Assembly (NCBI RefSeq): GCF_020149935.1 | Contig: NZ_CP083757.1 | Location: 496,001 to 560,000, forward strand | Reading direction: 5' to 3' | From: Marinilongibacter aquaticus | GTDB lineage: Bacteria; Bacteroidota; Bacteroidia; Cytophagales; Spirosomataceae | Length of the DNA: 64,000 nt | Part shown: positions 18,536 through 28,769 of the stretch, in pieces | Numbering within the stretch: the stretch's first letter is position 1 | How the letters are laid out: each line of letters opens with the position of its first letter | Program-made: the position numbers and the translations under genes | Notes under the pieces: model-generated | The model's database searches: none | What the model was told of the DNA's origin: nothing | Seen by the model: the letters and a program-made list of their open reading frames with translations, nothing else

Positions 18536-19834
18536 CTACAAATCGTTAATTTCAGCTACAAAATAGGTACTGCCTCCTACATATATAAAATCTTCTTCCC
18601 TTGCTCTTGTTTTGGCCACCGCCAAGGCCTCGTTCACATCAGCAAAAAGAGCCACATTCTTTATGCTATTATTTTTAGCAAACTCCAATATAATTTCTGT
18701 GGCCTCACTTCGAGGTGAGTTATAATTGGCGAAATAGTAATTCGCTCCTTTAGGTAAAGTACCCAATATTTCTCTCCAGGTTTTGTCTTTAGTGAAGGCT
18801 AAAATGAAATGCAATTGCCCTTCAGCGTACTTAAGCAGGCGTTGCTTAAGATAAACAAATGCTTCTGCATTGTGTCCGGTATCCGCTACAACCAGCGGTG
18901 AATGAGACAAGATTTGCCATCTCCCTTTCAATTTTGTATTGCTAACTGTATTAGCAATGCCTTTTTGCAGGGCCTTGTCCGAAATATTCCAATGTTTTTG
19001 TTTTTGCAGGATTTGTATTGCTGCAATTACGCCTCGAATGTTGTTTTCTTGATAATTGCCCATGAGATCGGCCATTTGTGTCCACGATTTTTGGCCTGAA
19101 TTAACACTAACTAAATATTTAGTCATTGAAAGCTCTTCCGATTCTCGCTGAATATTCACCAAATCTCGTGCAAAATAAATCTCCGCTTCCTTTTCTGCAG
19201 CTTGTCTTTGGAAAACGGGAGCTGTTTCTTCGTGGTACTCTGAAATGACTACCGGTACACCATGTTTAATAATACCGGCCTTTTCAAAAGCAATCTGTGC
19301 CAACTCTTCCCCAAGAATTTCGGTGTGGTCGTAACCAATATTGGTAATCAAACTCAATTCCGGCAGAATGATATTGGTCGAATCCAGTCGTCCGCCCAAA
19401 CCCACTTCAATTACTGCCACATCAACCTTCTCTTCCGCAAACCAAGAAAAGGCCATGGCCACAGTGACTTCGAAAAAGGAAGGCTGGATACTCTCGAAAA
19501 GAGCGGCATTTTGCTGTACGAAATCAATTACAAACTGCTCGCTTGGCATTTCACCATTTGTACGAAACCTTTCGCGAAAATCTTTGAGATGCGGCGAAGT
19601 ATAGAGTCCCGTTTTTAGTCCCGATTCTTGCAAAATGGAAGCCAACATATGCGAACTGCTTCCTTTGCCATTGGTACCTGCCACATGAATGCTCTTGAAC
19701 TGCTTTTCGGGATGGCCCAAATGCTCGGCGAGGGCTTTGATATTTTTTAAATCCACTTTGATGGCCGCATTGCCCTGCTTTTGAAAAGCGGGCAGCCGGT
19801 CATACAAAAAGTCCAAGGTTTCTTGGTATGTCAT
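18536..19834 (-). CDS. folC: Bifunctional folylpolyglutamate synthase / dihydrofolate synthase
   Basis: FolC adds glutamate to dihydropteroate and extends the polyglutamate tail of folates using ATP. The 432-residue Mur-ligase-type protein shows the P-loop VAGTNGKGSSSHMLASIL, the VIEVGLGGRLDSTNI motif and SLITNIGYDHTEILG. The ATG at 19834 (MTYQETLDFLYDRL) is preferred because it matches typical N-termini; an upstream start would add eight residues. It is the first gene of a folC-trmB operon, 33 bases after the TonB-like gene. Confidence 0.93.
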   Translation of the reverse strand: MTYQETLDFLYDRLPAFQKQGNAAIKVDLKNIKALAEHLGHPEKQFKSIHVAGTNGKGSSSHMLASILQESGLKTGLYTSPHLKDFRERFRTNGEMPSEQFVIDFVQQNAALFESIQPSFFEVTVAMAFSWFAEEKVDVAVIEVGLGGRLDSTNIILPELSLITNIGYDHTEILGEELAQIAFEKAGIIKHGVPVVISEYHEETAPVFQRQAAEKEAEIYFARDLVNIQRESEELSMTKYLVSVNSGQKSWTQMADLMGNYQENNIRGVIAAIQILQKQKHWNISDKALQKGIANTVSNTKLKGRWQILSHSPLVVADTGHNAEAFVYLKQRLLKYAEGQLHFILAFTKDKTWREILGTLPKGANYYFANYNSPRSEATEIILEFAKNNSIKNVALFADVNEALAVAKTRAREEDFIYVGGSTYFVAEINDL

Positions 19835-19867
19835 TTCGAGCCTTTTAAAAGGCTGCAAAAATACAAT

Positions 19868-20809
19868 TTAATTTGTAATGTTGATGGTAATTGTCCCGCT
19901 TGAACGTGGTGGCGGCGTACCTTGAGGAGTCAAGTAATTGCCCAAACGTCTTTGGATGTAGGTTTTGTAAAAGTTCGTCACGCTGGGGCTCACAGTCGAT
20001 TGAGTGGGCACGATTGAAACCACATTACCTCGGTCATCCACCGTCACCTTGAAAACAATACGTCCGGTTTCAGAAGTGTCGTCTTTGGGCAAAGAGAAAC
20101 TTCTTCTATTCCAGCCCGAAATGGCTACAGAAGCCCCTCCAGAGCCTCCTTTTCCAGGATTTCCGTACAAACTCTTGCCATCTGGTGTGCCTCTCGGGTC
20201 GCCTTGGTCGCCCACTGCACCAGGAGCACCGTCTCCGTTGTTGTTTCCTCCAATTCCATCTCTTGTTCCTGTGGTTCCGTTTGAGTTGCTGCCCGAACCC
20301 TTTTTCTTCATTACAGAGCCTTTATCCACGCTACGCGGTGGTGCTGGTGGAGTCGGTTTGGTTTCGACAGGAGCAGGAGCCGAACTTTTCGCTGTACTCG
20401 TGCGGGTGGGCGTTTTTTTCATCACCACAGGCGTTTCTTCTGCTTCTGAAGTGATGACAGCGGGTGCCTTGCTGGCTTTCGTCGGCGTGGGTTTCGGACT
20501 CGCCTTCTTGGGCTGAGGTGGTGTGGGCACTGGTTTGCTTACGTTTTTCTCCGCACTGGCTTCGTCGGCAGGTTTCACATCGTAGGCATTTTTCGAATCA
20601 TTGGCCTTATTGGTGGTTTGAATATCTCCGTATCCAGTCAAATCTATCCCGTAATTCAAATCCACACCCATGGCGATTTCCTCTTCTGGGGCCTCGTACA
20701 CGATCTTGAAAAAGACCAAAGCCACAATGAAAACCACGTAAAATCCGGCACTGATCCCCAGAGCCTCCAGTTTATATTCTTTATCGGTTGCTGCTATTTC
20801 CATGTTCAT
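19868..20809 (-). CDS. TonB-like energy transducer
   Basis: This protein of about 313 residues has one transmembrane helix near residues 20-38. A long linker follows, rich in proline and lysine (PTPPQPKKASPKPTPTKA) and then in glycine and asparagine, crossing the periplasm. The C-terminal 90 residues resemble a TonB/TolA-type domain (GRIVFKVTVDDRGNVVSIVP). Such proteins couple the inner-membrane proton gradient to outer-membrane receptors. Its start overlaps the SPOR gene end by 29 bases (ATG at 20809; 20803 is an alternative), and the barrel gene upstream in the operon is a plausible partner. Confidence 0.8.
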   Translation of the reverse strand: MNMEIAATDKEYKLEALGISAGFYVVFIVALVFFKIVYEAPEEEIAMGVDLNYGIDLTGYGDIQTTNKANDSKNAYDVKPADEASAEKNVSKPVPTPPQPKKASPKPTPTKASKAPAVITSEAEETPVVMKKTPTRTSTAKSSAPAPVETKPTPPAPPRSVDKGSVMKKKGSGSNSNGTTGTRDGIGGNNNGDGAPGAVGDQGDPRGTPDGKSLYGNPGKGGSGGASVAISGWNRRSFSLPKDDTSETGRIVFKVTVDDRGNVVSIVPTQSTVSPSVTNFYKTYIQRRLGNYLTPQGTPPPRSSGTITINITN

Positions 20810-21920
20810 CAAAATAAACGGACTCCAAGCCCGTAAATTGTTCAATTAATTTCGACATCCTCTCTGCCGCTTCTTCCGTTTGTACACCGACAAACACCCG
20901 GTATCGGTTGTTCAATTCCTTTATTTCTGCATTGAAACCCGCCTCTTTCATTTTGTTCATCAGACTTTCGGCATTCGACGCACTTTTGAAATACCCCGCA
21001 GACACTTCGTATTTGTATTCGGGATTCTCCTGGTTCAAAGAATCGACTTCGCCCACTACCACCTGCTCAAGCGAATCGATGGGCATACGTACCGCTTTGG
21101 CTTGCACTGTACCCGTATCTGTTTTCTGATGCCTCATTTTCGAATAATAGTAAAAGCCGAGGAAAATCAGAGCCATGGCAATAATTGCCCACAAAATATT
21201 AAGCCAAGGCCGCTTTTTCGAGTATTCGTACTCCAATTCTTCCTCTTCAGTCTCCTCTTCAATGGCTTCTGAAACTACGGCTTCTTCATCGCCAATTTCT
21301 TCTTCCGATTCCGAAGAATCGAGCTCGGAAACCGTTTCCTCATTTTCCAACAAAGACAAAGGCACAGCCATCGAATTGTCCGTAAAAGACTCTTCTTCTA
21401 GGGTTTCTTCCGTTTCTTCCACGGCTTCAGGCTCATCATCTACAATTGGCGTTTCTATTTCTTCTTCAATTGGATCTTCCGCAGGCTGTATTTCCTCTTC
21501 AAAAACCTCTTCTTCAACAATTTCGGTCCACTCCGCTCCTTTTTCGTAAAAGTTGATTTTGGCATTCAATTGCCCGACAAACAAACCCTGCTCGTCCAGT
21601 CTCAAACTCATCACATCGGAAATCACCTCCTTTGAATTGGTTTCGAGCGACTGCCGCTTTTCTTTCAAAAAGGCATCCAATGCTTCCAGAATTTCCGTTT
21701 TGCTGTGTTTTTCGTTTTGAGCAATGAATTCGACAAAACGATTGTCTGTCCCCTTTCGCAGAAGCCCATTGAATTCAAATGTTTTCTTGGGCGATTCGAT
21801 TTCACCGACCGCATTCAGCTCAGGAGCCGTGTAATTCGCGATAAACGCTCCCAAACCGGGCACAATAAAGAAATCAAAGGCATAGAGTGCTTCTTTTATG
21901 TACCGCTCGATGTTAATCAT
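20781..21920 (-). CDS. HU-like (CCDC81-type) and SPOR domain membrane protein
   Basis: The 379-residue protein starts with an HU-like domain of the CCDC81 prokaryotic type (YIKEALYAFDFFIVPGLGAF). A very acidic linker comes next, then one transmembrane helix (about 240-260, LNILWAIIAMALIFLGFYYY). A C-terminal SPOR domain (YEVSAGYFKSASNAESLMNK) binds denuded peptidoglycan at division sites. The ATG at 21920 replaces a GTG six bases upstream. Sitting between an outer-membrane barrel and a TonB-like gene, it probably links septal peptidoglycan to that envelope machinery; this is inference. Confidence 0.85.
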   Translation of the reverse strand: MINIERYIKEALYAFDFFIVPGLGAFIANYTAPELNAVGEIESPKKTFEFNGLLRKGTDNRFVEFIAQNEKHSKTEILEALDAFLKEKRQSLETNSKEVISDVMSLRLDEQGLFVGQLNAKINFYEKGAEWTEIVEEEVFEEEIQPAEDPIEEEIETPIVDDEPEAVEETEETLEEESFTDNSMAVPLSLLENEETVSELDSSESEEEIGDEEAVVSEAIEEETEEEELEYEYSKKRPWLNILWAIIAMALIFLGFYYYSKMRHQKTDTGTVQAKAVRMPIDSLEQVVVGEVDSLNQENPEYKYEVSAGYFKSASNAESLMNKMKEAGFNAEIKELNNRYRVFVGVQTEEAAERMSKLIEQFTGLESVYFDEHGNSSNR

Positions 21921-21931
21921 GGACACGCTTT

Positions 21932-23605
21932 TTATAGTGAAATGTTCAGACCGGCCACAAAATTCAATCCCATTTGCGGATAATTCAAATACCGCTGATA
22001 ATTTTTACCAATAATGTTGTTCAATTTGACAAAAACCGAAAACTGTTCGCTGAAAAGATAGGTAAATTCAGCATTCAAATCGGTGATTGCCGGGATTTTC
22101 ACATCTTCTTCTAGGAATGGATCGCGGCCGTACGTACTTCCAATATAGTAAAAATCAATATTGCTGACAATCTTGTCGGACACGATGAACGTGTTCCCGA
22201 TTTGCCCTTGCAAGCTGGGCCTGTGGTAGGCCTTGTCGAAATCGATGGTTTGATAATACCAATAATCGGCTTGTAAATTGGCCCGCCAAAAGTCCGTGGC
22301 TTGATAATTCAGTTCGGCCGAAACGTTTACAAAATCGGTTTTGTTGCTTTCATAATAAACCTCAAACTGGCGGGTTCTGGGATCGCCGTCGTAGGTATTG
22401 AAAAAATAAAGTCCGTCGAATTTCCCGTAAGCCGCCTTGACATTGTAGTTCAAACCTGAAATCAGATCGCCGCGGCTACCCACAAACACTTCCATGTCTT
22501 TTACTGTATTCAGCAAATTCACCTGCGGTTTCAGCCAAGGGTTTTCGTCGAGCATCGAGCCCAACGTATTGCGAACAATATCGCCATCGTATCCCGCAAA
22601 AAAGTAATACAATTGCGGTGTTTTGTATGTCAAAGTAACGGTTGGAAAACCCTTGGTTTGGTTGATATTTTCGATCTGATTGTATTGATTCACTGCTTTG
22701 AAACCGATTTTGGCATTGAAAGCATTGAAATTCAGGTTGAAAGAAGGTTCCAACCTAAAGAGGTTTCGTTTACGCACAGGATTGTCGAAATACGCATCCG
22801 AACGCTGGGTAAGGAAAGCCTCCGAAGCCAACATGGCCGTCACTTTATCGCGAATAATCGGAAAATTGGCTTGGAAATGCGTGCCCCAATCGATCTCTTC
22901 GGCATCGTAGAAATCGTTTAAAGAACGTAAGTTTGTTTTCAGTGAATAATCGACCACAGGCTTGGGATTGGTGTTTTCAAACGATACACCCACATTGAAA
23001 ATATTGAGTCGCTGACGGATATCCGCCTTCGTATATTCATAATTTGTGGTATCATAGCCGAAGAAATAATAATTCCTTCTTTCGTATCCGGCCACGCCAC
23101 GCAATTCAAAATTGTCGGCATGGTATTTTCCATCCAATTTGATCTGATCAACATTTATCCCCGAATTCGCTCCTTGAATGGGCCCTCTCTTGGCCGCATT
23201 GTGCAAACCGTAAATTCCGAAAACCAAATTTTGGTCTTGTGGTGAATTGATATACGTTTCGGCATAAAATCGACCGTAATTTCCCCCTCCGATTTTCAAA
23301 TAGTTTTGGTAACCCGTGCCGTCGGCCGCTCGCCTTTTGTTGTCGTCTACAGGCGAAACCACATTGGGATTGATCTGCACCTCTTCAATGCCCTGTGGTT
23401 TTTTCTCGAAAAATGTATAGGTCAACGGTTTCTTCTCCTGGGTTTTGGCACTTTCCTCAACAGGGATTTTCTCAAAGACCCGATTGGCCTTTTGCAATTC
23501 TACCTCCCGCTCTTTTGTAATCGTAATCTCTTCGGTTCCTAAGCCGCCCTGAGCCGCCAAAGCAGTACTCACGAGGCTGAAAAGCACAATTTTTATCGTT
23601 CTCAT
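21932..23605 (-). CDS. Outer-membrane beta-barrel (TonB-dependent-receptor-like) protein
   Basis: A signal peptide (MRTIKIVLFSLVSTALAAQG) is followed by about 530 residues with alternating aromatic/polar strands (YNVKAAYGKFDGLYFFNTYD, LNYQATDFWRANLQADYWYY) typical of large outer-membrane barrels. The end, YPQMGLNFVAGLNISL, is like the last strand of TonB-dependent receptors, although it finishes in leucine rather than phenylalanine. No plug domain or carboxypeptidase-like domain is visible, so it may be a plugless barrel. The gene sits 10 bases after the giant TPR gene and 11 bases before the SPOR gene, within one operon. Confidence 0.75.
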   Translation of the reverse strand: MRTIKIVLFSLVSTALAAQGGLGTEEITITKEREVELQKANRVFEKIPVEESAKTQEKKPLTYTFFEKKPQGIEEVQINPNVVSPVDDNKRRAADGTGYQNYLKIGGGNYGRFYAETYINSPQDQNLVFGIYGLHNAAKRGPIQGANSGINVDQIKLDGKYHADNFELRGVAGYERRNYYFFGYDTTNYEYTKADIRQRLNIFNVGVSFENTNPKPVVDYSLKTNLRSLNDFYDAEEIDWGTHFQANFPIIRDKVTAMLASEAFLTQRSDAYFDNPVRKRNLFRLEPSFNLNFNAFNAKIGFKAVNQYNQIENINQTKGFPTVTLTYKTPQLYYFFAGYDGDIVRNTLGSMLDENPWLKPQVNLLNTVKDMEVFVGSRGDLISGLNYNVKAAYGKFDGLYFFNTYDGDPRTRQFEVYYESNKTDFVNVSAELNYQATDFWRANLQADYWYYQTIDFDKAYHRPSLQGQIGNTFIVSDKIVSNIDFYYIGSTYGRDPFLEEDVKIPAITDLNAEFTYLFSEQFSVFVKLNNIIGKNYQRYLNYPQMGLNFVAGLNISL

Positions 23606-23615
23606 TATCACTGAA

Positions 23616-26603
23616 TTATTTAGGAAGGTTTCTCAATTTTGCTTGGGCTCTGTCTACCGTTTCGGGATTGCCCGAATTCTCAATAATCGAATTCAAAGTG
23701 GCTTTGGCCATGAACGTGTCGCCGTCGGCAATGTAGTTGTCGGCAATCAAAAGGAAGGCGTTTTCGTACCATTCAATAAAGTCGCCGTACTCTTGAGCCA
23801 AGCTTTGCATCTCTTTGATCGACTCTTTGTACTGTCTTTTTTGATAAAGAATTTCGCCCAACAAATATTTAGCTTCTGCGGCATTGGCATCTTTGCCCAT
23901 CGCAATTACCTTTTCAAATTGCTTTTTGGCCTGGTCGTAGTTCTCGCGTTTCAAATAGGTTTTGCCAATGTAAAGCTGGGCTTTGTTTTCGATGCCCATT
24001 ACGGCTCCACCACCTTTGGCGATGGCTTCTTGGCAATATTTCACACAATTGTCGAAATCGCCCATGTTGTAGTAGGCCTTGAATAAACCTTCCCAAGCCA
24101 TTACTTGGTCACGTTTCGATTGGCTAGAGCTCAATACATTTTGGTAACCGGAGATTGCCTCACGGTAATTTTTGTTTTTGAACTCGATATCACCCACTCG
24201 GAAAGCCGCACGACTCACATATTGCGATTGTCCATCTTCGAGCACGTCTTTGAAATAGGGCAAACTTTCGTTCGCTCGATCGGTGAAATAATAGGCTTCG
24301 CCAATCAAGAAGCGGCCTTCGACCACATTCGCGTTGTTCGGATTGCTCGCGATAAATTTCTTCATCGCCGAAATCGACGCTTCGTATTTCTCATTGTAGA
24401 ACAAGTTTCTGGCGGCATCGTATTGCAAGGCAATGGCCGAATTGCTGCCCGGATTGTTCTTTTGGTATTCTTCTGCGATTTCGGCAAAATCTTCGCTTCT
24501 GCCTGTTAAATTGAGGATGTCGCGAAGGCCGATAAGGGCCTCATTAGCCGTTTCGTGTTGCGAAAAGCGGTTGATCAATATCTTGTAATCCGCAATCGCC
24601 CGATCATAATTTTCTGTATTTCCGTAGGCCAATGCACGTTTCAAAAGAGCATTGGGCACCAATTTCGATTTGGGTCTTTTCCGAAGCATTTCGGTGAAAG
24701 TGGCAATAGCACTTTGATAATTGTTCTTGTCCATTTCCAATGAGCCTTTGCGGAAGAGGGCGTCGTCCAGCAATCTGGAATTTTCGTAGACACGCGACAT
24801 TTCGCTGAAAGTACGATCGGCTTCGGCGGTGCGGCCCAAAAGGTTCAAGGTCACGGCTTTCTGGTACAAGGCGTAATCTTTGTCGCTGCTGTTGTTGGCC
24901 AAGGCCTTTTCGTATTCACGCAAAGCGGTACTGAAATTTCTTTGAATCAAATAGCAGTCGGCCAAACGCAACTGGGCATCTTCTTGCATTTGCCGTGAAG
25001 AACTTCCACTGCGGCTGCCCAGAAAGTCGCTGAAATAACTTTGGGCCTTGGCATATTCTTCTCGATTGAAGGCCAGATAACCCAAGCTGTACAGACTCTT
25101 GTTTTTTTGCTCCGCATTGCCTTTTTGCAAAACCTCGCGGTACAATTGTTCGGTATTCGATTTTCCGGCAGCGAAAGAAGCTTCGGCTTTCCAGAACATG
25201 GCATCGCGTGCCACATCCTTATTGTAAGCACTGTAAATGGCCTTGTCGAAATATTTAATGGCCTCGTCCATTTTTTCGGCATTGAAATCGTTCACGGCCT
25301 CGCTGTAACAAAGCTTCTGATACGCTTCTTCGATCTTGGGTGTTTTGTTGCTCAAGCCTTCGATATAAGCGATGGCACGGCGGTAATCTTTCGTTTGAAA
25401 CAAAAGATCACTGAGCAATTCATTCGACTGGTCCACATGCTTTCCATTGGGATAAGAAGCCAAATATTCTTGCAAAGAATTGATGGCCAATTCGTTGTTG
25501 CCCAAATCCACCAGCACTTTGCTGTAATTGAAGGCCGCTTCTTCTTTTATTTCGGAATCGAAATCCGTTTTGCGGGCGAAATCAAAGGCCGCCATCGCCG
25601 AATTCAAATCGCCTGTTTGTAAAGCCGAAATACCCAAATAATAGGCCGCTTGTTGCCCCAGCTCATCCTCACGGTCACCGATTTTCTTCATCACATCGAT
25701 CACCTTGGCGTATTGTTCGGTTTTGTACAAACTGAAACCGTGACGGAAAGTGATCTGCGGATCGACTTTACCTCTTCTCAATTCGGCAAAACGATCGTAA
25801 TAATCGGCAGCTTTGCGGAAATCGTTTTGGAAAAAGAATACTTCGGCCGTCACGAAACAAATCTCGTCGGTTTTTCTCCCTTGCGGATTCGCAATGATCG
25901 GTTCGGCATAACGAACCAATTCGTCGTATTTTTTCTGTTTGTATAAAATTTGGGCAATCCATTGCGGCACCTCCAGTTTATACGGATTTACATTTTCTAC
26001 GCGGTGCAGGTCGTCGAGGGCCAAATCATAATCCTCGTTTTGATAATTGATCACGCCCGAATAATATGCCGCATTGAGGGCATTCTCGGCCGAAGTGCGT
26101 TTGACATAGTCAAATTCCTTCAGGGCGTTTTTGAAGTCTTTCAGTTGGTAATAAGCCACGCCCAGTTTGTAATGCAATTCGTATACGGCCAGGTCGTCTT
26201 GACGATACTCCACGGCTTTTTTCAAGTATTCAATGGCTTTTTGATAATCACCACTTTCGAAAAACTTTTCTCCCAAATCGCTGTAGATGATTTTCGCTTT
26301 GGGGTGTTCGCTGTGGTTCAATACAAACCGCTGCACTTCGATATCCGCATCTTTGGCATTGGTATTGAGGGCACATACCGCCGAATAATACTCGGCATTG
26401 GCAATGTTGAATTCATTGGGATTGATGGAAGCCGACGACTGGTCTACGTAGTTTTTGAATTCTTTACGGGCCGCCGTATAGGCTCTTTTTTCGTAAAGTT
26501 CTACACCGTTATTGTAATGGGCCTCTATTTCAGTATAGCTAAGGGTATTCTGACCAAAAGCCGAGTATCCTGTGAGCAATGCAATTAGGACGCTTTTTTT
26601 CAT
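23616..26603 (-). CDS. Large secreted tetratricopeptide repeat protein (995 residues)
   Basis: After a signal peptide (MKKSVLIALLTGYSAFGQN) nearly the whole chain consists of TPR units, for example FFESGDYQKAIEYLKKAVEY, ALEYDNKDY-like repeats and AKKQFEKVIAMGKDANAAEA. I estimate more than twenty units, forming a long superhelix in the periplasm. It heads a minus-strand operon with the barrel, SPOR and TonB-like genes, so it may scaffold them. The ATG at 26603 is chosen because it opens the signal peptide. Related Bacteroidota TPR proteins influence cell-envelope integrity and gliding, but I cannot assign this one. Confidence 0.85.
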   Translation of the reverse strand: MKKSVLIALLTGYSAFGQNTLSYTEIEAHYNNGVELYEKRAYTAARKEFKNYVDQSSASINPNEFNIANAEYYSAVCALNTNAKDADIEVQRFVLNHSEHPKAKIIYSDLGEKFFESGDYQKAIEYLKKAVEYRQDDLAVYELHYKLGVAYYQLKDFKNALKEFDYVKRTSAENALNAAYYSGVINYQNEDYDLALDDLHRVENVNPYKLEVPQWIAQILYKQKKYDELVRYAEPIIANPQGRKTDEICFVTAEVFFFQNDFRKAADYYDRFAELRRGKVDPQITFRHGFSLYKTEQYAKVIDVMKKIGDREDELGQQAAYYLGISALQTGDLNSAMAAFDFARKTDFDSEIKEEAAFNYSKVLVDLGNNELAINSLQEYLASYPNGKHVDQSNELLSDLLFQTKDYRRAIAYIEGLSNKTPKIEEAYQKLCYSEAVNDFNAEKMDEAIKYFDKAIYSAYNKDVARDAMFWKAEASFAAGKSNTEQLYREVLQKGNAEQKNKSLYSLGYLAFNREEYAKAQSYFSDFLGSRSGSSSRQMQEDAQLRLADCYLIQRNFSTALREYEKALANNSSDKDYALYQKAVTLNLLGRTAEADRTFSEMSRVYENSRLLDDALFRKGSLEMDKNNYQSAIATFTEMLRKRPKSKLVPNALLKRALAYGNTENYDRAIADYKILINRFSQHETANEALIGLRDILNLTGRSEDFAEIAEEYQKNNPGSNSAIALQYDAARNLFYNEKYEASISAMKKFIASNPNNANVVEGRFLIGEAYYFTDRANESLPYFKDVLEDGQSQYVSRAAFRVGDIEFKNKNYREAISGYQNVLSSSQSKRDQVMAWEGLFKAYYNMGDFDNCVKYCQEAIAKGGGAVMGIENKAQLYIGKTYLKRENYDQAKKQFEKVIAMGKDANAAEAKYLLGEILYQKRQYKESIKEMQSLAQEYGDFIEWYENAFLLIADNYIADGDTFMAKATLNSIIENSGNPETVDRAQAKLRNLPK

Positions 26604-26893
26604 TGAAACGATAGATCTGTTGGGTAAGGAAAAACCAAAAATAGGAAAGTTATAGCTCAATATGCAGTATTTTTTTATAGCTTATTTAAAATCTGGGTAT
26701 CGTGTACACATGGATAATTTCCTTTCAAAACTAGACAAAAAATGCCGATTTTCTGTAATTATCATCAAGTCCCCGTTTTTCTGTTCCGGCCCCTTTCTTC
26801 TTCCATGACCGAGCCGTTTAAGTTTTCTTTCATAATTTAAGCTAAAACGCTGTCTATTTTGTAAAATTGTAGCTTTCGATAAACCTTTTATAC

Positions 26894-28693
26894 ATGATCA
26901 AACTAAAAACCAGTGTCTTGGCGGTTTTCGCCTTGACCAGCTTCATCGGCATGCGGCTCCATGCCCAAGTCAAATACACACTGAGTATGCCCGAGCCCGA
27001 AACCCATTATTTTCAGGTGCAAATGGATGTGGAAAATATCCTGACCAACTCCAAATTATTGGATAAAAACCACCTGACCGTCAAGATGCCCGTATGGACA
27101 CCGGGCTCTTACCTTGTACGTGAATACGCCAAAAATATCGACCATTTTGCGGCCACAACTTCCGACGGACAGGCTTTGCCTTTTCGAAAAGTGAACAAAA
27201 ACACTTGGGAAATCAGTTTGAACGGAGCGGATGACGTAAAAATCAATTACGACGTGTATGCTTACGAACTGACGGTTCGAACGTCTTTCTTGGATGAAGA
27301 CCACGGCTATGCCAACGGAGCCAGCGTATTTTTGTACGTACCCGAATTGATGCAAGAGCAATCGCAATTGACCGTGCAGCCGTACGAGAAATGGTCTACC
27401 GTATCGACCGCCCTACCCGAAACCGGAAAAAACACCTATGCCATCAAAGATTTCGACACTTTGGTGGACAGCCCCATCGAAGTGGGCAATCACGAAATGC
27501 TGAGTTTTGAAGCCGCTGGTGTGCCGCATAAAATCGCGATGTTCAGCACCGAGCCTTTGCAATACGACAAAGCGAAATTTTTGGGCGATTTCAAGAAAAT
27601 GGTAGAAGCAGCCACCTCTGTGGTGGGAGAAACACCTTTGGACCATTACTTGTTCATCATTCATCATTCACAAGGTATTGGCGGCGGATTGGAACACCTG
27701 TTCTCCACCACCTGCCAAACTCGCCCAAATGCCTACGCCAACGACTACAATTACAAAAATGCATTTAGCCTATTTGCCCATGAGTATTTTCACTTGTGGA
27801 ACGTAAAACGTATTCGTCCGGTGGCCCTTGGGCCTTTCGATTACGACAAAGAAAACTACACGCACATGCTGTGGGTGGCCGAAGGTTTCACCAGCTTCTA
27901 CGAAGAAGTAATTTTGGCCCGTGCCGGCTTGCTGAACGAAAGCGAAGTGCTCGAGCATTTGGCCGACAATTACAACCGTGTATTGAATGCCCCAGGCAAT
28001 ACCGTACAAGCGGCCACCGAGGCCTCTTGGGATGCGTGGATCAAATACTACCGTCCGAACGAAAACTCATCGAATGTAAACATTTCGTATTACAGCAAAG
28101 GCGGTCTTTTGGCCACTTTATTGAATGCCAAAATCATTGCCAATACGCAGGCCGAAAAATCTCTTGACGACGTATTGCGAATTCTTTACAAAAGATACTA
28201 TCAAGAATTGGGTCGCGGCTACACCGACGACGAATTTCAGGCGGTATGCGAAGAAGTGTACGGCGGCGATTTGGACTATTTCTTCAAAAACTACATTTCT
28301 GGCATCGAGGTGCCCGATTACGCCACTATTCTCAAAAGCGTGGGAATTGCATTGGTTGACGAAAACAAAGACCAAAAGCTTCCTTATTTGGGCATTGCCG
28401 AAAGAGGCGGCAGCATCGTGAATTTGAACCGTCTGGGTTCGGCTTATCACAGCGGACTGAACGTGGGCGACAAACTCTTGAGCATCGACGGCAAAATGGG
28501 CCTCACGATCTCAGAAGCCATGGTGGGTAAAAACGTGGGCGACAAACTGCAAATGGCCGTGGAAAGAGCCGGCGTACGCCACGAATACGAAGTGACCGTG
28601 GGGCAAAACCCCGGTGTAAAATTGCGTTTCAGCAAAATGGACAAATTGGATGCAGGCACAGAAAAGGCCTATCATAAATTTGTGAACATTTAA
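26894..28693 (+). CDS. M61 family metallopeptidase with PDZ domain
   Basis: The 599-residue secreted protein has a signal peptide (MIKLKTSVLAVFALTSFIGM...HAQ). An N-terminal beta domain is followed by the zinc-binding HEYFHLWNVKRIRP motif (HExxH) and the downstream glutamate in WVAEGFTSFYEE. A C-terminal PDZ domain (GSAYHSGLNVGDKLLSIDG) completes the arrangement of M61 glycyl aminopeptidases. These remove N-terminal glycine or alanine from peptides in the periplasm or outside the cell. It is transcribed alone and ends in a strong terminator. Confidence 0.93.
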   Translation: MIKLKTSVLAVFALTSFIGMRLHAQVKYTLSMPEPETHYFQVQMDVENILTNSKLLDKNHLTVKMPVWTPGSYLVREYAKNIDHFAATTSDGQALPFRKVNKNTWEISLNGADDVKINYDVYAYELTVRTSFLDEDHGYANGASVFLYVPELMQEQSQLTVQPYEKWSTVSTALPETGKNTYAIKDFDTLVDSPIEVGNHEMLSFEAAGVPHKIAMFSTEPLQYDKAKFLGDFKKMVEAATSVVGETPLDHYLFIIHHSQGIGGGLEHLFSTTCQTRPNAYANDYNYKNAFSLFAHEYFHLWNVKRIRPVALGPFDYDKENYTHMLWVAEGFTSFYEEVILARAGLLNESEVLEHLADNYNRVLNAPGNTVQAATEASWDAWIKYYRPNENSSNVNISYYSKGGLLATLLNAKIIANTQAEKSLDDVLRILYKRYYQELGRGYTDDEFQAVCEEVYGGDLDYFFKNYISGIEVPDYATILKSVGIALVDENKDQKLPYLGIAERGGSIVNLNRLGSAYHSGLNVGDKLLSIDGKMGLTISEAMVGKNVGDKLQMAVERAGVRHEYEVTVGQNPGVKLRFSKMDKLDAGTEKAYHKFVNI

Positions 28694-28716
28694 TAAAAAG
28701 CCAAAAAATCAGGCTG

Positions 28717-28760
28717 AAAAGGTTAGAAATGCTCCACATGGGTCGTTTCTAACCTTTTTT
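28717..28760. terminator. Bidirectional terminator after the M61 gene
   Basis: AAAAGGTTAGAAA and TTTCTAACCTTTT form a 13-bp perfect stem with a 16-base loop, with a T-run behind. It also serves the convergent small gene to the right. Confidence 0.85.
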
Positions 28761-28769
28761 CATTTCTGC

